Origin: Streptococcus suis
GTDB taxonomy: Bacteria; Bacillota; Bacilli; Lactobacillales; Streptococcaceae
DNA length: 64,000 nt
Reading direction: 5' to 3'
Assembly (NCBI RefSeq): GCF_016775005.1
Contig: NZ_JAEUXI010000002.1
Coordinates: 124,001-188,000, forward strand
Translations under genes and position numbers: made by a program
Shown here: positions 1 through 8,500 of the stretch, piece after piece
How the letters are laid out: each line of letters begins with the position of its first letter
Position numbering within the stretch: position 1 is the stretch's first letter
The notes under the pieces: generated by a model
What the model saw: the letters and a program-made list of their open reading frames with translations, nothing else
Told to the model about the DNA's origin: nothing
Database searches by the model: none

Positions 1-346
1 GGCAATTTCTATATCTTGTATTAGCTCGATTTTCAAAAAATATCGTTTTGAAAATCTCACGTCAAGAAACCGTATAAAACTCGACGCTTTTAGCACGCAT
101 TCAAATCCTTTCTAAAGATACAGAGGGCGTTGTAACAGTCTGGGAGACTGTTACAATCGGGAAATAGGGAAAACGCAGTTTTCCTCATTACACCAACATC
201 ATCAGCCCGTGTTCAATTCCTTACTTAAGAGGCTCTAAGCTGTAACATGAGAGATTAGAAAAAGACCGTACAACTTACTCACTTCAAAGTCTCCATATTA
301 TAACACAAATTTGCAGAAAACCTTTCCGCAACGGCATATTTTTTGG
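1..346. other. Gene-free left edge with hairpin and leader-like repeat
   Basis: No credible gene is seen here. A perfect 12-bp hairpin (TTGTAACAGTCT, loop GGG, AGACTGTTACAA) lies at 130-156. On the minus strand the segment 108-213 reads GAACACGGGCT, then an AAAACTGCG block, the hairpin, CGCCCTCTGTATCTT and AGAAAGGA. The same order of short blocks occurs in the dnaK-dnaJ spacer near 51.6-52.4 kb, so this is probably a diverged copy of that leader-like repeat serving a minus-strand gene outside the window. A TATAAT at 347-352 is the likely -10 for corA; no good -35 is visible. Confidence 0.5.
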
Positions 347-394
347 TATAATAAAGGTTGCGTCAACGCAACAAAGCACAAAGGAGGGCATCAT

Positions 395-1339
395 ATGAAA
401 CAGATTTTTCTATCTACTATGACAGAATTAGAAGAAATCCAAACCTTTGAACCAGGAGCTTGGATTAATTTGGTCAACCCCTCCCAGAGCGAGTCTATGG
501 AAGTGGCTGAGCATTATAAAATTGACATCGCTGACCTACGAGCACCTCTCGATGCGGAGGAGTCATCTCGTATCACCGTCGAAGTTGATTACACACTGAT
601 CCTGGTCGACGTCCCTATTCTTGAAGAGCGAAACAACAAAACTTATTATATTACAATTCCCTTGGGAATCATCTTGACCGCAGATGCCATTATCACCACT
701 TGCTTGGAACCTCTGCCTCTCTTTGATCAATTTATCCATCGGAGACTGCGCAATTTCTATACTTTTATGCGGTCACGTTTTGTTTTCCAAATTTTGTACC
801 GCAATGCCCAACTCTACTTATCAGCCCTACGGACCATTGACAGAAAGAGTGAAGAAATCGAAAAACAACTCCATGAAGCAACTCGTAACGAAGAATTAAT
901 CGTCCTCATGGAATTGGAAAAAACAATCGTCTATTTCAAGGCTTCCCTCAAAACCAATGAACGGTTGGTTAAAAAGTTGGCTAGTTCTTCTCGTCTCCTT
1001 CGTAAATACGAAGAGGACGAAGATTTGCTGGAAGACACCTTGGTCGAAACACAACAGGCAATCGAGATGGCAGATATCTATGGTTCCATCCTGAATTCGA
1101 TGACCCATGCATTTGCATCCATCATTTCCAACAACCAGAATACCATCATGAAAACCTTGGCCTTGGTGACCATTGTTCTATCAATCCCAACCATGGTCTT
1201 CTCCGCCTATGGCATGAACTTCAAGGATAATGTCATCCCTTTCAATGACATCCCATATGCTTTCTGGTGGATTATCTTGTTTGCCTTTGCTATCAGCTTA
1301 TCACTCACCTTCTACTTCATTCGTAAGAGATGGTTTTAA
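395..1339 (+). CDS. corA: CorA-family magnesium/divalent cation transporter
   Basis: This is a 314-residue CorA-type channel for Mg2+ or related divalent cations in the cytoplasmic membrane. The long acidic and helical cytoplasmic domain comes first. Two C-terminal membrane segments follow (about residues 250-275 and 285-310), with the signature YGMN just after the first. The chain ends in a basic KRWF tail, as in the family. The start at 395 is chosen because AAGGAGG sits 8 bases upstream; a longer reading from 311 would need a non-ATG start and has no ribosome site. It is followed after 14 bases by a small membrane protein gene, so the two are probably co-transcribed. Family assignment is firm; the ion preference is inferred. 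Confidence 0.93.
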   Translation: MKQIFLSTMTELEEIQTFEPGAWINLVNPSQSESMEVAEHYKIDIADLRAPLDAEESSRITVEVDYTLILVDVPILEERNNKTYYITIPLGIILTADAIITTCLEPLPLFDQFIHRRLRNFYTFMRSRFVFQILYRNAQLYLSALRTIDRKSEEIEKQLHEATRNEELIVLMELEKTIVYFKASLKTNERLVKKLASSSRLLRKYEEDEDLLEDTLVETQQAIEMADIYGSILNSMTHAFASIISNNQNTIMKTLALVTIVLSIPTMVFSAYGMNFKDNVIPFNDIPYAFWWIILFAFAISLSLTFYFIRKRWF

Positions 1340-1353
1340 CATAGGAGATTATT

Positions 1354-2016
1354 ATGAAACTTTCAAACCTACCTTCACTAACGAAAAAAAACCAAGAGTT
1401 CATCCATATTGCCACCAATCAACTGATCAAGGATGGAAAATCAGACCAAGAAATCAAGGCACTCTTGGAAGAAATTTTGCCAACCATTATCGAACACCAA
1501 AAATCTGGCACTACTGCACGTAATTTGTTTGGACCTCCAAGCGAATGGGCCGCTAGCAAAACCAAACAAGCTCAAGAAGAAGCTGAAAAAGTAGTCTACA
1601 ACGAAAACCCTTGGTTAATGTGGTTGGATTCTAGCCTTTTGATGCTAGCATTGATTGGTGCAATTAACGGCATTATGAACCTATTGGGTCAAGGAAGCCA
1701 ATACGGCCTCATCACTCTCTTGGTTATCGGTTTTGGTATCGGTGCAGGTATGTACATGATGTACCACTTTGTCTATCGTGAACAAATCAAAACCGGCCAA
1801 CGACCAAAACTACTCAAAGCCATCTTGTATCTGGGTTTGGCCACTCTTGCCTGGTCAGTTGTCTTCATCCTGGCTTCACTCATCCCAAGCAGCATCAACC
1901 CAACGCTACCACCACTTGCAACCTTGCTTCTTGCAGCAGCCGCTTTCGGTCTCCGTTACTGGCTCAAGCGAAAATACAATATCCGCAATGCCATGCAACC
2001 TGTACAAGTACAATAA
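1354..2016 (+). CDS. DUF1129-family four-helix membrane protein
   Basis: A 220-residue protein with a soluble N-terminal part of about 80 residues, starting MKLSNLPSLTKKNQEFI. Four hydrophobic segments follow, roughly at residues 87-107, 115-138, 150-172 and 178-196, and the tail is basic. This layout and sequence type match the DUF1129 family of Firmicute membrane proteins, whose function is unknown. It starts 14 bases after corA behind a TAGGAG site, which suggests one transcription unit. A strong hairpin follows at 2031-2060. No catalytic motif is visible. Confidence 0.85.
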   Translation: MKLSNLPSLTKKNQEFIHIATNQLIKDGKSDQEIKALLEEILPTIIEHQKSGTTARNLFGPPSEWAASKTKQAQEEAEKVVYNENPWLMWLDSSLLMLALIGAINGIMNLLGQGSQYGLITLLVIGFGIGAGMYMMYHFVYREQIKTGQRPKLLKAILYLGLATLAWSVVFILASLIPSSINPTLPPLATLLLAAAAFGLRYWLKRKYNIRNAMQPVQVQ

Positions 2017-2030
2017 CCCAACACATCCAA

Positions 2031-2060
2031 AAAGGACTGGTTCTTCCAGTCCTTTTTCTC
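2031..2060. terminator. Bidirectional terminator after corA operon
   Basis: AAAAAGGACTGG, loop TTCT, then TCCAGTCCTTTTT form a hairpin with A and T tracts on either side. It lies 15 bases after the DUF1129 stop and can also act on the minus strand as the last member of the hairpin array behind rpsR. Confidence 0.85.
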
Positions 2061-2109
2061 TTTCTCGATCATCGCCACTTTGGGCAATCGTCCTTCATTC
2101 AGTTCATGA

Positions 2110-2550
2110 ACACAAGAAAAAATAGTCCATTCAATCATTGCGATTTTCACGCTTCTAGAGCCCAAGCTAAAAAGACCCGTTAGGGTCTTCGTTCGCTTTC
2201 GTATTTTCAAGCTCATGAAAAAACAGTCCATTCAAGGACTTAATTCCCTTTCTTAATTTCGAGCTCATGAAAAAACAGTCCATTCTCCCGTTGCACTTCT
2301 CATATTTCTAGAGTGCAAGAAAAAATCGCCACCAACGGGCGATTGCGCCTTTCCAGTTTCTAGAGCCCAAACTAAAAAAACCCGTCAGGGTCTTCGTTCG
2401 CTTTCGTATTTTCAAGCTCATGAAAAAACAGTCCATTCTCCCGTTGCACTTCTCATATTTCTAGAGTGCAAGAAAAAATGGTCCACTGGACCATTACTCG
2501 CTTTCTTAATTTCGAGCTCATGAAAAAACAACCCGTCAGGGTTGTTTTTT
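2110..2550 (-). repeat. Array of stacked terminator-like hairpin modules downstream of rpsR
   Basis: Read on the minus strand, this stretch is a run of short hairpins followed by T tracts and joined by recurring linkers. Hairpins: AACCC/GGGTT at 2529-2545, ATGGTCC/GGACCAT at 2478-2494, TTGCACT/AGTGCAA at 2444-2471 and again at 2291-2318, ACCC/GGGT at 2380-2391, ATCGCC/GGCGAT at 2325-2343, AGTCC/GGACT at 2225-2240, and AAGACCC/GGGTCTT at 2172-2189. Two longer direct repeats are visible: about 80 bp at 2154-2236 and 2360-2437, and 51 bp at 2275-2325 and 2429-2479. A third linker recurs at 2251-2280 and 2502-2531. The stems differ while the linkers are conserved, so the array is a mosaic of modules rather than a simple duplication. 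Confidence 0.75.
2523..2550. terminator. rpsF-ssb-rpsR operon terminator
   Basis: AAAAAACAACCC, loop GTCA, GGGTTGTTTTTT: perfect inverted repeat abutting the rpsR stop codon. It has T tracts on both strands and is the first module of the hairpin array behind the operon. Confidence 0.88.
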
Positions 2551-2788
2551 AATCTTCGTTTACGAATGGTAGAAGTGCCATAACGCGAGCACGTTTGATA
2601 GCTGTTGTTACTTTACGTTGGTTTTTAGCTGAAGTTCCAGTTACACGACGTGGAAGGATTTTTCCACGTTCTGAGATGAAACGGCTAAGAAGCTCAGTAT
2701 CTTTGTAATCAACATATTCAATTTTGTTAGCTGCGATATAGTCAACTTTTTTACGGCGTTTGAAACCGCCACGACGTTGTTGAGCCAT
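2549..2788 (-). CDS. rpsR: 30S ribosomal protein S18
   Basis: 79 residues starting [17 protein letters not shown] and ending VNED, the normal length and sequence type for bacterial S18. S18 binds the small-subunit platform together with S6. It is the last gene of the S6-SSB-S18 operon, 33 bases after ssb, with AAGGAG before the start. Its stop codon abuts a strong bidirectional hairpin. Confidence 0.98.
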   Translation of the reverse strand: MAQQRRGGFKRRKKVDYIAANKIEYVDYKDTELLSRFISERGKILPRRVTGTSAKNQRKVTTAIKRARVMALLPFVNED

Positions 2789-2821
2789 GTGTTAATTCTC
2801 CTTTATAGTTTATTCGTCGAC

Positions 2822-3322
2822 CTAGAATGGTAGGTCATCATCTGAAATATCCATTGGATTACTTGAACCGAATGGACTTTCTTCACGCGCAAAGTTTGGC
2901 GTCGATTGTGCAGGCGCTTGGTAGGATGAACCAAAATCATTTCCACCAGCAAACGAGTTGCCTGGGTTTGATTGATAAGCTCCACCTTGTCCTTCACGGG
3001 CAGTACGGCTTTCCAAGAGTTGGAAACTTTCTGCAACCACCTCAGTCACATAGACACGTTGCCCTTGTTGGTTATCGTAGCTACGGGTCTGGATTCGACC
3101 TGTAACTCCAATCAGAGCACCTTTTTTAGCCCAATTTGCTAAGTTTTCAGCTTGTTGGCGCCAAATGACTACGTTGATAAAATCCGCTTCACGCTCACCG
3201 CTTTGATTTTTAAAATTACGGTTAACCGCAAGTGTAAAAGTCGCAACAGCCTGGTTTGACGGAGTGTAACGAAGTTCTGCATCACGGGTCATACGACCAA
3301 CCAATACTACATTATTAATCAT
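2822..3322 (-). CDS. ssb: Single-stranded DNA-binding protein
   Basis: 166 residues. The N-terminal OB fold (about 1-105) begins [20 protein letters not shown] and contains the TLAVNRNF and [17 protein letters not shown] blocks typical of bacterial SSB. A Gly/Gln/Ser/Pro-rich flexible linker follows. The chain ends in the acidic tip DDDLPF that recruits replication and repair partners. It lies between rpsF and rpsR in the standard order, 11 bases after rpsF. SSB coats single-stranded DNA during replication, repair and competence. Confidence 0.98.
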   Translation of the reverse strand: MINNVVLVGRMTRDAELRYTPSNQAVATFTLAVNRNFKNQSGEREADFINVVIWRQQAENLANWAKKGALIGVTGRIQTRSYDNQQGQRVYVTEVVAESFQLLESRTAREGQGGAYQSNPGNSFAGGNDFGSSYQAPAQSTPNFAREESPFGSSNPMDISDDDLPF

Positions 3323-3333
3323 ACAACACCTTC

Positions 3334-3624
3334 TTACGCGTCAAGTTTGACAATCATGTGACGAAGAATGTCGCCGTTGATTTTTGACAAACGGTCAAAC
3401 TCTTTAAGAGCTTCATCGTTGTTAGCTTCAACGTTAACGATGTGGTACAAACCTTCGCGGAAATCTTTGATTTCGTATGCAAGGCGACGTTTTTCCCATG
3501 CTTTTGATTCAACGATTGTTGCACCGTTGTCTGTCAAGATAGAGTCAAAGCGTGCTACCAAAGCGTTTTTAGCTTCTTCTTCAATGTTTGGACGAATAAT
3601 GTAAAGAATTTCGTATTTAGCCAT
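3334..3624 (-). CDS. rpsF: 30S ribosomal protein S6
   Basis: 96 residues, start [13 protein letters not shown], normal S6 length. S6 pairs with S18 on the 30S platform. It is first in the S6-SSB-S18 operon, with AAAAGGAGGAAC as ribosome site. A sigma-A-type promoter lies about 75 bases upstream. The roughly 65-base leader could carry the S6:S18 autoregulatory site known in other bacteria, but I could not confirm its fold. Confidence 0.98.
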   Translation of the reverse strand: MAKYEILYIIRPNIEEEAKNALVARFDSILTDNGATIVESKAWEKRRLAYEIKDFREGLYHIVNVEANNDEALKEFDRLSKINGDILRHMIVKLDA

Positions 3625-3697
3625 TGATATGTTCCTCCTTTTGGTCTAATGACTCATGGTCTAGCCACGAGTAAGTGAGGGTTTCTCACAAGATACT

Positions 3698-3725
3698 ATT
3701 ATAGCACATTCTTAATTTTTTGCAA
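3698..3725 (-). promoter_or_regulatory. Promoter of rpsF-ssb-rpsR
   Basis: On the minus strand TTGCAA (3720-3725) and TATAAT (3698-3703) are separated by 16 bases, in the right place upstream of rpsF. Confidence 0.75.
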
Positions 3726-3740
3726 GAGATTTCTCTCTTT

Positions 3741-5362
3741 TTATCCCAATCGTTTGCGGCGCTCTACTAGGCTACCCAAAACACCAATTCCTGCTAGCGT
3801 CCATACTAAGCCTAAGTCCGCACCTGTATTTGGAAGTGTCTTGGTTTTTTCTTGAACTACTGGTTTACTTGTCGCTGGTTGAGAAACCTGTTTCTCCCCT
3901 GCTACTTGCAGTAGGGATGGATCAAGGATTGGTAAGTGATGGCTGACAAGATCTGCTGGTACCAAACCACCATCAAATGCTGGCAAGGCATGAGTCAGAT
4001 TTTCATTAAGGCTAATGCCACCATCAAAGGCCGGTAACTCATGAAGTAGATTCTCATTGAGGCTAATTCCAACATCAAACATCGTAGTTCATGGGTCTCA
4101 GATGATCCTTTGGCAGGCACGATTAAGCGCCCCTTGTGCGGACCTGTATGCAGTACAATACCTGTACCAGGTCCAATTCCTAGGAACATCATGTACTCTT
4201 TCTTCACCGTTGCCGTCAGATCAACAGGTGCCGACCAAGTAAGACCATCATCATCACTATAAGACATCCAAATATAGTTGTCCATAGTCACTTTAAATGG
4301 CACTGTAGTTTCAGTTTGGTAGTAGATATTACCGATTGGAGTCGGATTATCCCCCTCATAGAGATCGCCTAGATTGGCATAGCCTGGGCTCTTGTCATTG
4401 ACATTGACTAGGAGCACCAAAATTGCGATCTCGAGCCTGAGGATTGTCCTTCAAGTCAACGATCGTTATGGTTTCACTCCAGGTTTGACCATTATCTAGA
4501 CTGCGCTTCACCACTTGGGCAATGTTACCATAGTCCAAATGGTGGTCATGGCGTTGGTCAGTTGCTGCAATCAAGGTTCCCTTATCAGTCTTCAGCAAGG
4601 CTGGTATCCGGAAACTCGCCACACCATTGGCAGGGTTTTTCTGATTATTTCGCCCACCTTCAAACACAGTGATTTTCTTAGATAGACGTGATTCTTCATT
4701 AAGAACATAAGGATGTTCTCGACGGATGAACAAGGCAGAGCGTCTCTGAATTTCTTCTTCTGTAAAAGCACGGTCGTGGTGCGAAAAATTACGAATATCT
4801 AGACTATTCGCTGCCCAGACAGACCGACTTTCCAAACCGACCACACCATTATTGACAAAGAGAGCTGTATATTCATTGGCATGAGTTTGACTAGAGGTCG
4901 CAAACAGGTTGAAAAAGCCATTTGCTTGCGCCTTGTATTCTAAGTAGATGGTCCCACTCTCTGACTCCTTGATGCTATCTCGGACTTCAGGAGCAAACTC
5001 CAATCGCTTATTAGAAGCATTTAAACTGGTATTTCCCAGTTTATGAACCTCAGCCTCTTCAAATTCCCGGGATGTTTCATCAGAAGAAACCGCTTCTATG
5101 TTTACATCCAATGATGGGAGTTGATCCGTCTCAGAAGCCTCCTCACTCACTTCAGCAGAAGTAAGATCCGGCTCGTCGAACTTGTGACTGGCTGATTAGC
5201 CGCTTCAACAGCATGGTTGGCTGTTGGCTGAACCTCTTCCGTTTCAGGCGCCGCTTCATTGGCATGAATAGTCTACTGGCCCACCAAAAACGCCGCTAGG
5301 ACTACTGACGAATAGAGAACAAGTTGGGAAAACCGTCCAGTTCTCCGTTGTTTTTCAGGCAT
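3741..5362 (-). pseudogene. Degenerate second sialidase gene (nanA paralogue)
   Basis: This is a decayed tandem copy of the neighbouring nanA. It keeps the start MPEKQRRTG and a signal-like hydrophobic stretch ending near LVG. The codon after the following Gln is TAG (about 5275), where nanA has Arg. A frameshift lies near 5160-5175. The lectin-like part is recognisable (QANGFFNLFATSSQTH) but shortened. The sialidase start with ASFRIPALL is present. The reading jumps from RNFGAP to VNVNDKSPGYANLGD near 4400-4420, losing about 75 residues present in nanA. It then passes an Asp box (SDDDGLTW) and near 4090 jumps from the catalytic domain to C-terminal repeats (LPAFDGGISLNENL), losing several hundred residues. 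The end still has LPNTG, a membrane segment and RRKRLG. No active enzyme is expected. Confidence 0.9.
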
Positions 5363-5422
5363 AGAATCCTCCTTTTATTTTTGTTGATGGTTACTTTTTT
5401 AAATCGACTATATTTCTGTAGT

Positions 5423-5451
5423 ATATTAACTTACAAATATATGCTGGTCAA
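5423..5451 (-). promoter_or_regulatory. Promoter of the sialidase pseudogene
   Basis: TTGACC (5446-5451), 17 bases, TAATAT (5423-5428) on the minus strand, followed by AAAGGAGGATTCT before the old start. The -10 and surrounding bases resemble those of nanA, consistent with duplication including the promoter. Confidence 0.6.
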
Positions 5452-5478
5452 GGAATTTTGCGGAAATATTCCACACAC

Positions 5479-5512
5479 AAAAAAACTTACCTAGACGAAA
5501 CTAGGTAAGTTT
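5479..5512 (-). terminator. nanA terminator
   Basis: AAACTTACCTAG and CTAGGTAAGTTT form a 12-bp stem with a 6-base loop; a T tract follows on the minus strand. It lies 22 bases after the nanA stop. Confidence 0.92.
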
Positions 5513-5534
5513 TCGGTTGATTAAAAGAACAGGA

Positions 5535-8500
5535 TTAACGAGTCTGTTTCCGGCGTTTTGCCAAGCCTGCCAAAAGACCAAGACCTGTCAAACTCAACAA
5601 AATTGCTTCTTGTGTTCCTGTATTTGGCAAAGTTTTTCCATCTGTCGCCTTCTTCTCGTCCTTGCTTGCCGCAGGGAGGTTAACGACAACTTCTGATGCC
5701 GCTTCCTTGTCTGCAAACAGAAGTTTTGGATCCAAACTTGGTAGGAAGTGTGTCAAGTTTTCATTAAGAACCAAACCTCCCTCAAAGGCAGGTAGCTCAA
5801 AATGAGTCGCTTCACCCTTGGCTGTTACCAATTCTTCTGTTTCAACAGGTGCTGTTGACTGCTCTTCACCACCCTCTGCTGGTGCAGGATTTTCAACTTC
5901 TGTCACTGCCGCTGGATAAATCAAGGCAATCTTACCGAGCTGCTCTGTCAAGATTACAATGCTGTCACGGCTGACACCATCAATTTCAACAGGGGATTCT
6001 GTCACATCCAACTCAACCACTTCATTATTGTCCAAGAGGAGGAGAGCTTTGGCAGGAACCTTATCTCCCACTTTTGGAATCACAAGAATGGCTGGAGCTG
6101 ACAGGGTAACCGTTTGATCCTCAGCAGATTTGAGTTGAATATCCAAAACAGTATTATCTGTATCTGCCACCGCTGCATGGTCACTATCAATCAGCGCAAC
6201 TGCAAGGGTATGACTAGTCGCCAAGGCTTCTTCCAATTGCACCAAAACGCCGCTTCTCTCATCGCGGAATTCCATGCTTGTTTCTACTTCTGCTGGTGTA
6301 GTTGGCGTGTCAACTACTTCAAACAATTGAACTTCTCTAACTGTCCACATGCGGTTGTCTTTTGTCGTTGCATTGGTATGAGCTTCAAGTGGAATAAATT
6401 CGATGCGATCTGCTCGGACATCTTTTCCAAAACCAACCGCTACTTCAGCCGTTGCAAAATCAACAGAACGTTCACCTGAGTCAAACTGCAACTGATCACC
6501 CAAGTAGGCCTTCACTTGGTACTTAGTCATAGTACCATTACCTGGAGTCCGTTTTGAAATCACCATTGAATGAACGGTTTTTTCAGTCGGCAAGGTCAAG
6601 GTGATGGTTTGTGGAAGCGAGTAGGAAGGCTGGCCTTCAATCAACCACTTCAACTCTGTTACCGTTGACTTATCACCATCCATCAAGTTTGCCAAGCCAT
6701 AGCCACGTTCATCTTCAAAGACAGCTTGACCTGTTACACGAACGGTACGGCCGTCCACTTTCTTGATCTTCTGTACAGCAGAACCATCCAGCGATTTAAA
6801 AATAGACAGTGGCAATTTTGCAATATTGGAAATGTCACCTGACACCACCGCCACAATTGATTCCTTCCGATCAGCTGGATTGATACGGAACAAAAGGCGA
6901 TCCGTTGCCAACTGAGAAACGAATTCAAGTTGGTTACCATTAGTCAACAAGAGTCGAGGTTGGTTTACCGCTAAAATAGGCTTACTAAAGGTAAGAGCTA
7001 CATAGCCATCCTTATAGTGGTCAACTGTTGTAATCTCTGTTGTCGGCAAACCATAGTCTTCCTGAGTCAAGTACTCCCAGTTGAATTGACGATAGTAGAG
7101 ACTGTAAGCATTTTGGTCTCCAGACTTGTGCTCATAAAGCAAGCCAAAGGTACCGTCTTCCAATTCCTGGATAGAGTTGTATGCAAACTCGCCATGTTGC
7201 AGAATTTGATGGTGTAACCAATTGAGGCTGCCATCTTCTCCAACTTCTGCTACACGGACATGACCATCAATCCGTTGGCGACCTGGTCCATTAGCATTGG
7301 CAAGAAGAACGTATTCTTTGCCATCACGAACCACTCGAATAGCGGACAATTGTACATAGGCATCATGAACGTCTGTCAAGGTTTCTAAGTCATTTTGCCA
7401 AGTCGCTCCACCATCTAAGCTGGTTGCTACACGCACCTTGCCTTTCACACCCCGCATGAACATCTTCAACTGACCATTAGACAATTGAACAATCGTCGCT
7501 TCAGTACCAATTTCATTGCCATTGTTCATGGTTGACGCATGTAATACTGTTCCATCTGCAAGTGTACGGTTATCGTTAAAAGTTTCACCTGCAGACCAAG
7601 TTTCACCGTGGTCGTCTGAGTAGAAGACCATAGCAGATTGAGAGTTCAAAGCACCAGTATAGTTGATACCATAAGCTGGCACAACCAAACGCCCCTTATG
7701 AGGTCCAGCATGAAGTACAATACCTGTACCAGGTCCCAAACCAAGGAACTTCATGTACTCTTTCTTCACACTTGCAGTAATATCGCGTGGACGAGACCAT
7801 GTCACACCATCGTCGTCACTATAAGAGAGCCAGATATAGTTGTCCATGGCCACACGGAACATACCATTGTTTTGCGTTTGGAAATAGATATTGCCAACTG
7901 GCTCTGTACCTTCTCCCTGGTAAATATCACCTAGGTTTGCAAAGGCTGGGCTACTGTCATTCACATTTACACGATACTCTGTCGCTTGACCCTGGGCATC
8001 GTAAATACGACCATCTTCACGAACAGTATATGGATCTGTCTCTGTACCTCGATAGAGGTTGAGGTAAGTCTTGCCGTCAATCACACTGTGTTCTGGTTTT
8101 CGATCATTTAAGTTACCAAAAAGAGCTTGACCTTCTGGGAACATATCGTAGATAGCAAAAATACGCTTAGTTGTTGGATCCTGCACCAAGGCTGTATCGA
8201 TGGTTAATGGTGCACCAACATTCCGGTTTTGAGCATTTGGATTGTCCTTCAAATCGACAATCTTGATCGTATCACTCCATTGCTTCCCGTTATCTGTACT
8301 GCGTTTGATAACTTGAGCGATATTGCCCCAGTCTCCAGAATGGTCATGTCGCTGGTCGCTCGCTGCAATCAAGGTTCCCTTATCAGTCTTGAGAAGGGCT
8401 GGGATCCGGAAACTTGCTACATTGTTATCAGGGTTCTTACGGTTTCCACGACCACCCTCAAACACGGTCACCTTGTCAGTCAATTCAGAACCTTCATTAA

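Noticed and set aside
1956-2231. 91-codon minus-strand frame in the hairpin array
   Set aside because: It runs through several terminator-like hairpins and overlaps the end of the DUF1129 gene; no ribosome site and composition follows the repeats.
3995-5150. Separate small genes inside the second sialidase
   Set aside because: All three frames align piecewise with nanA in order, so they are fragments of one pseudogene.
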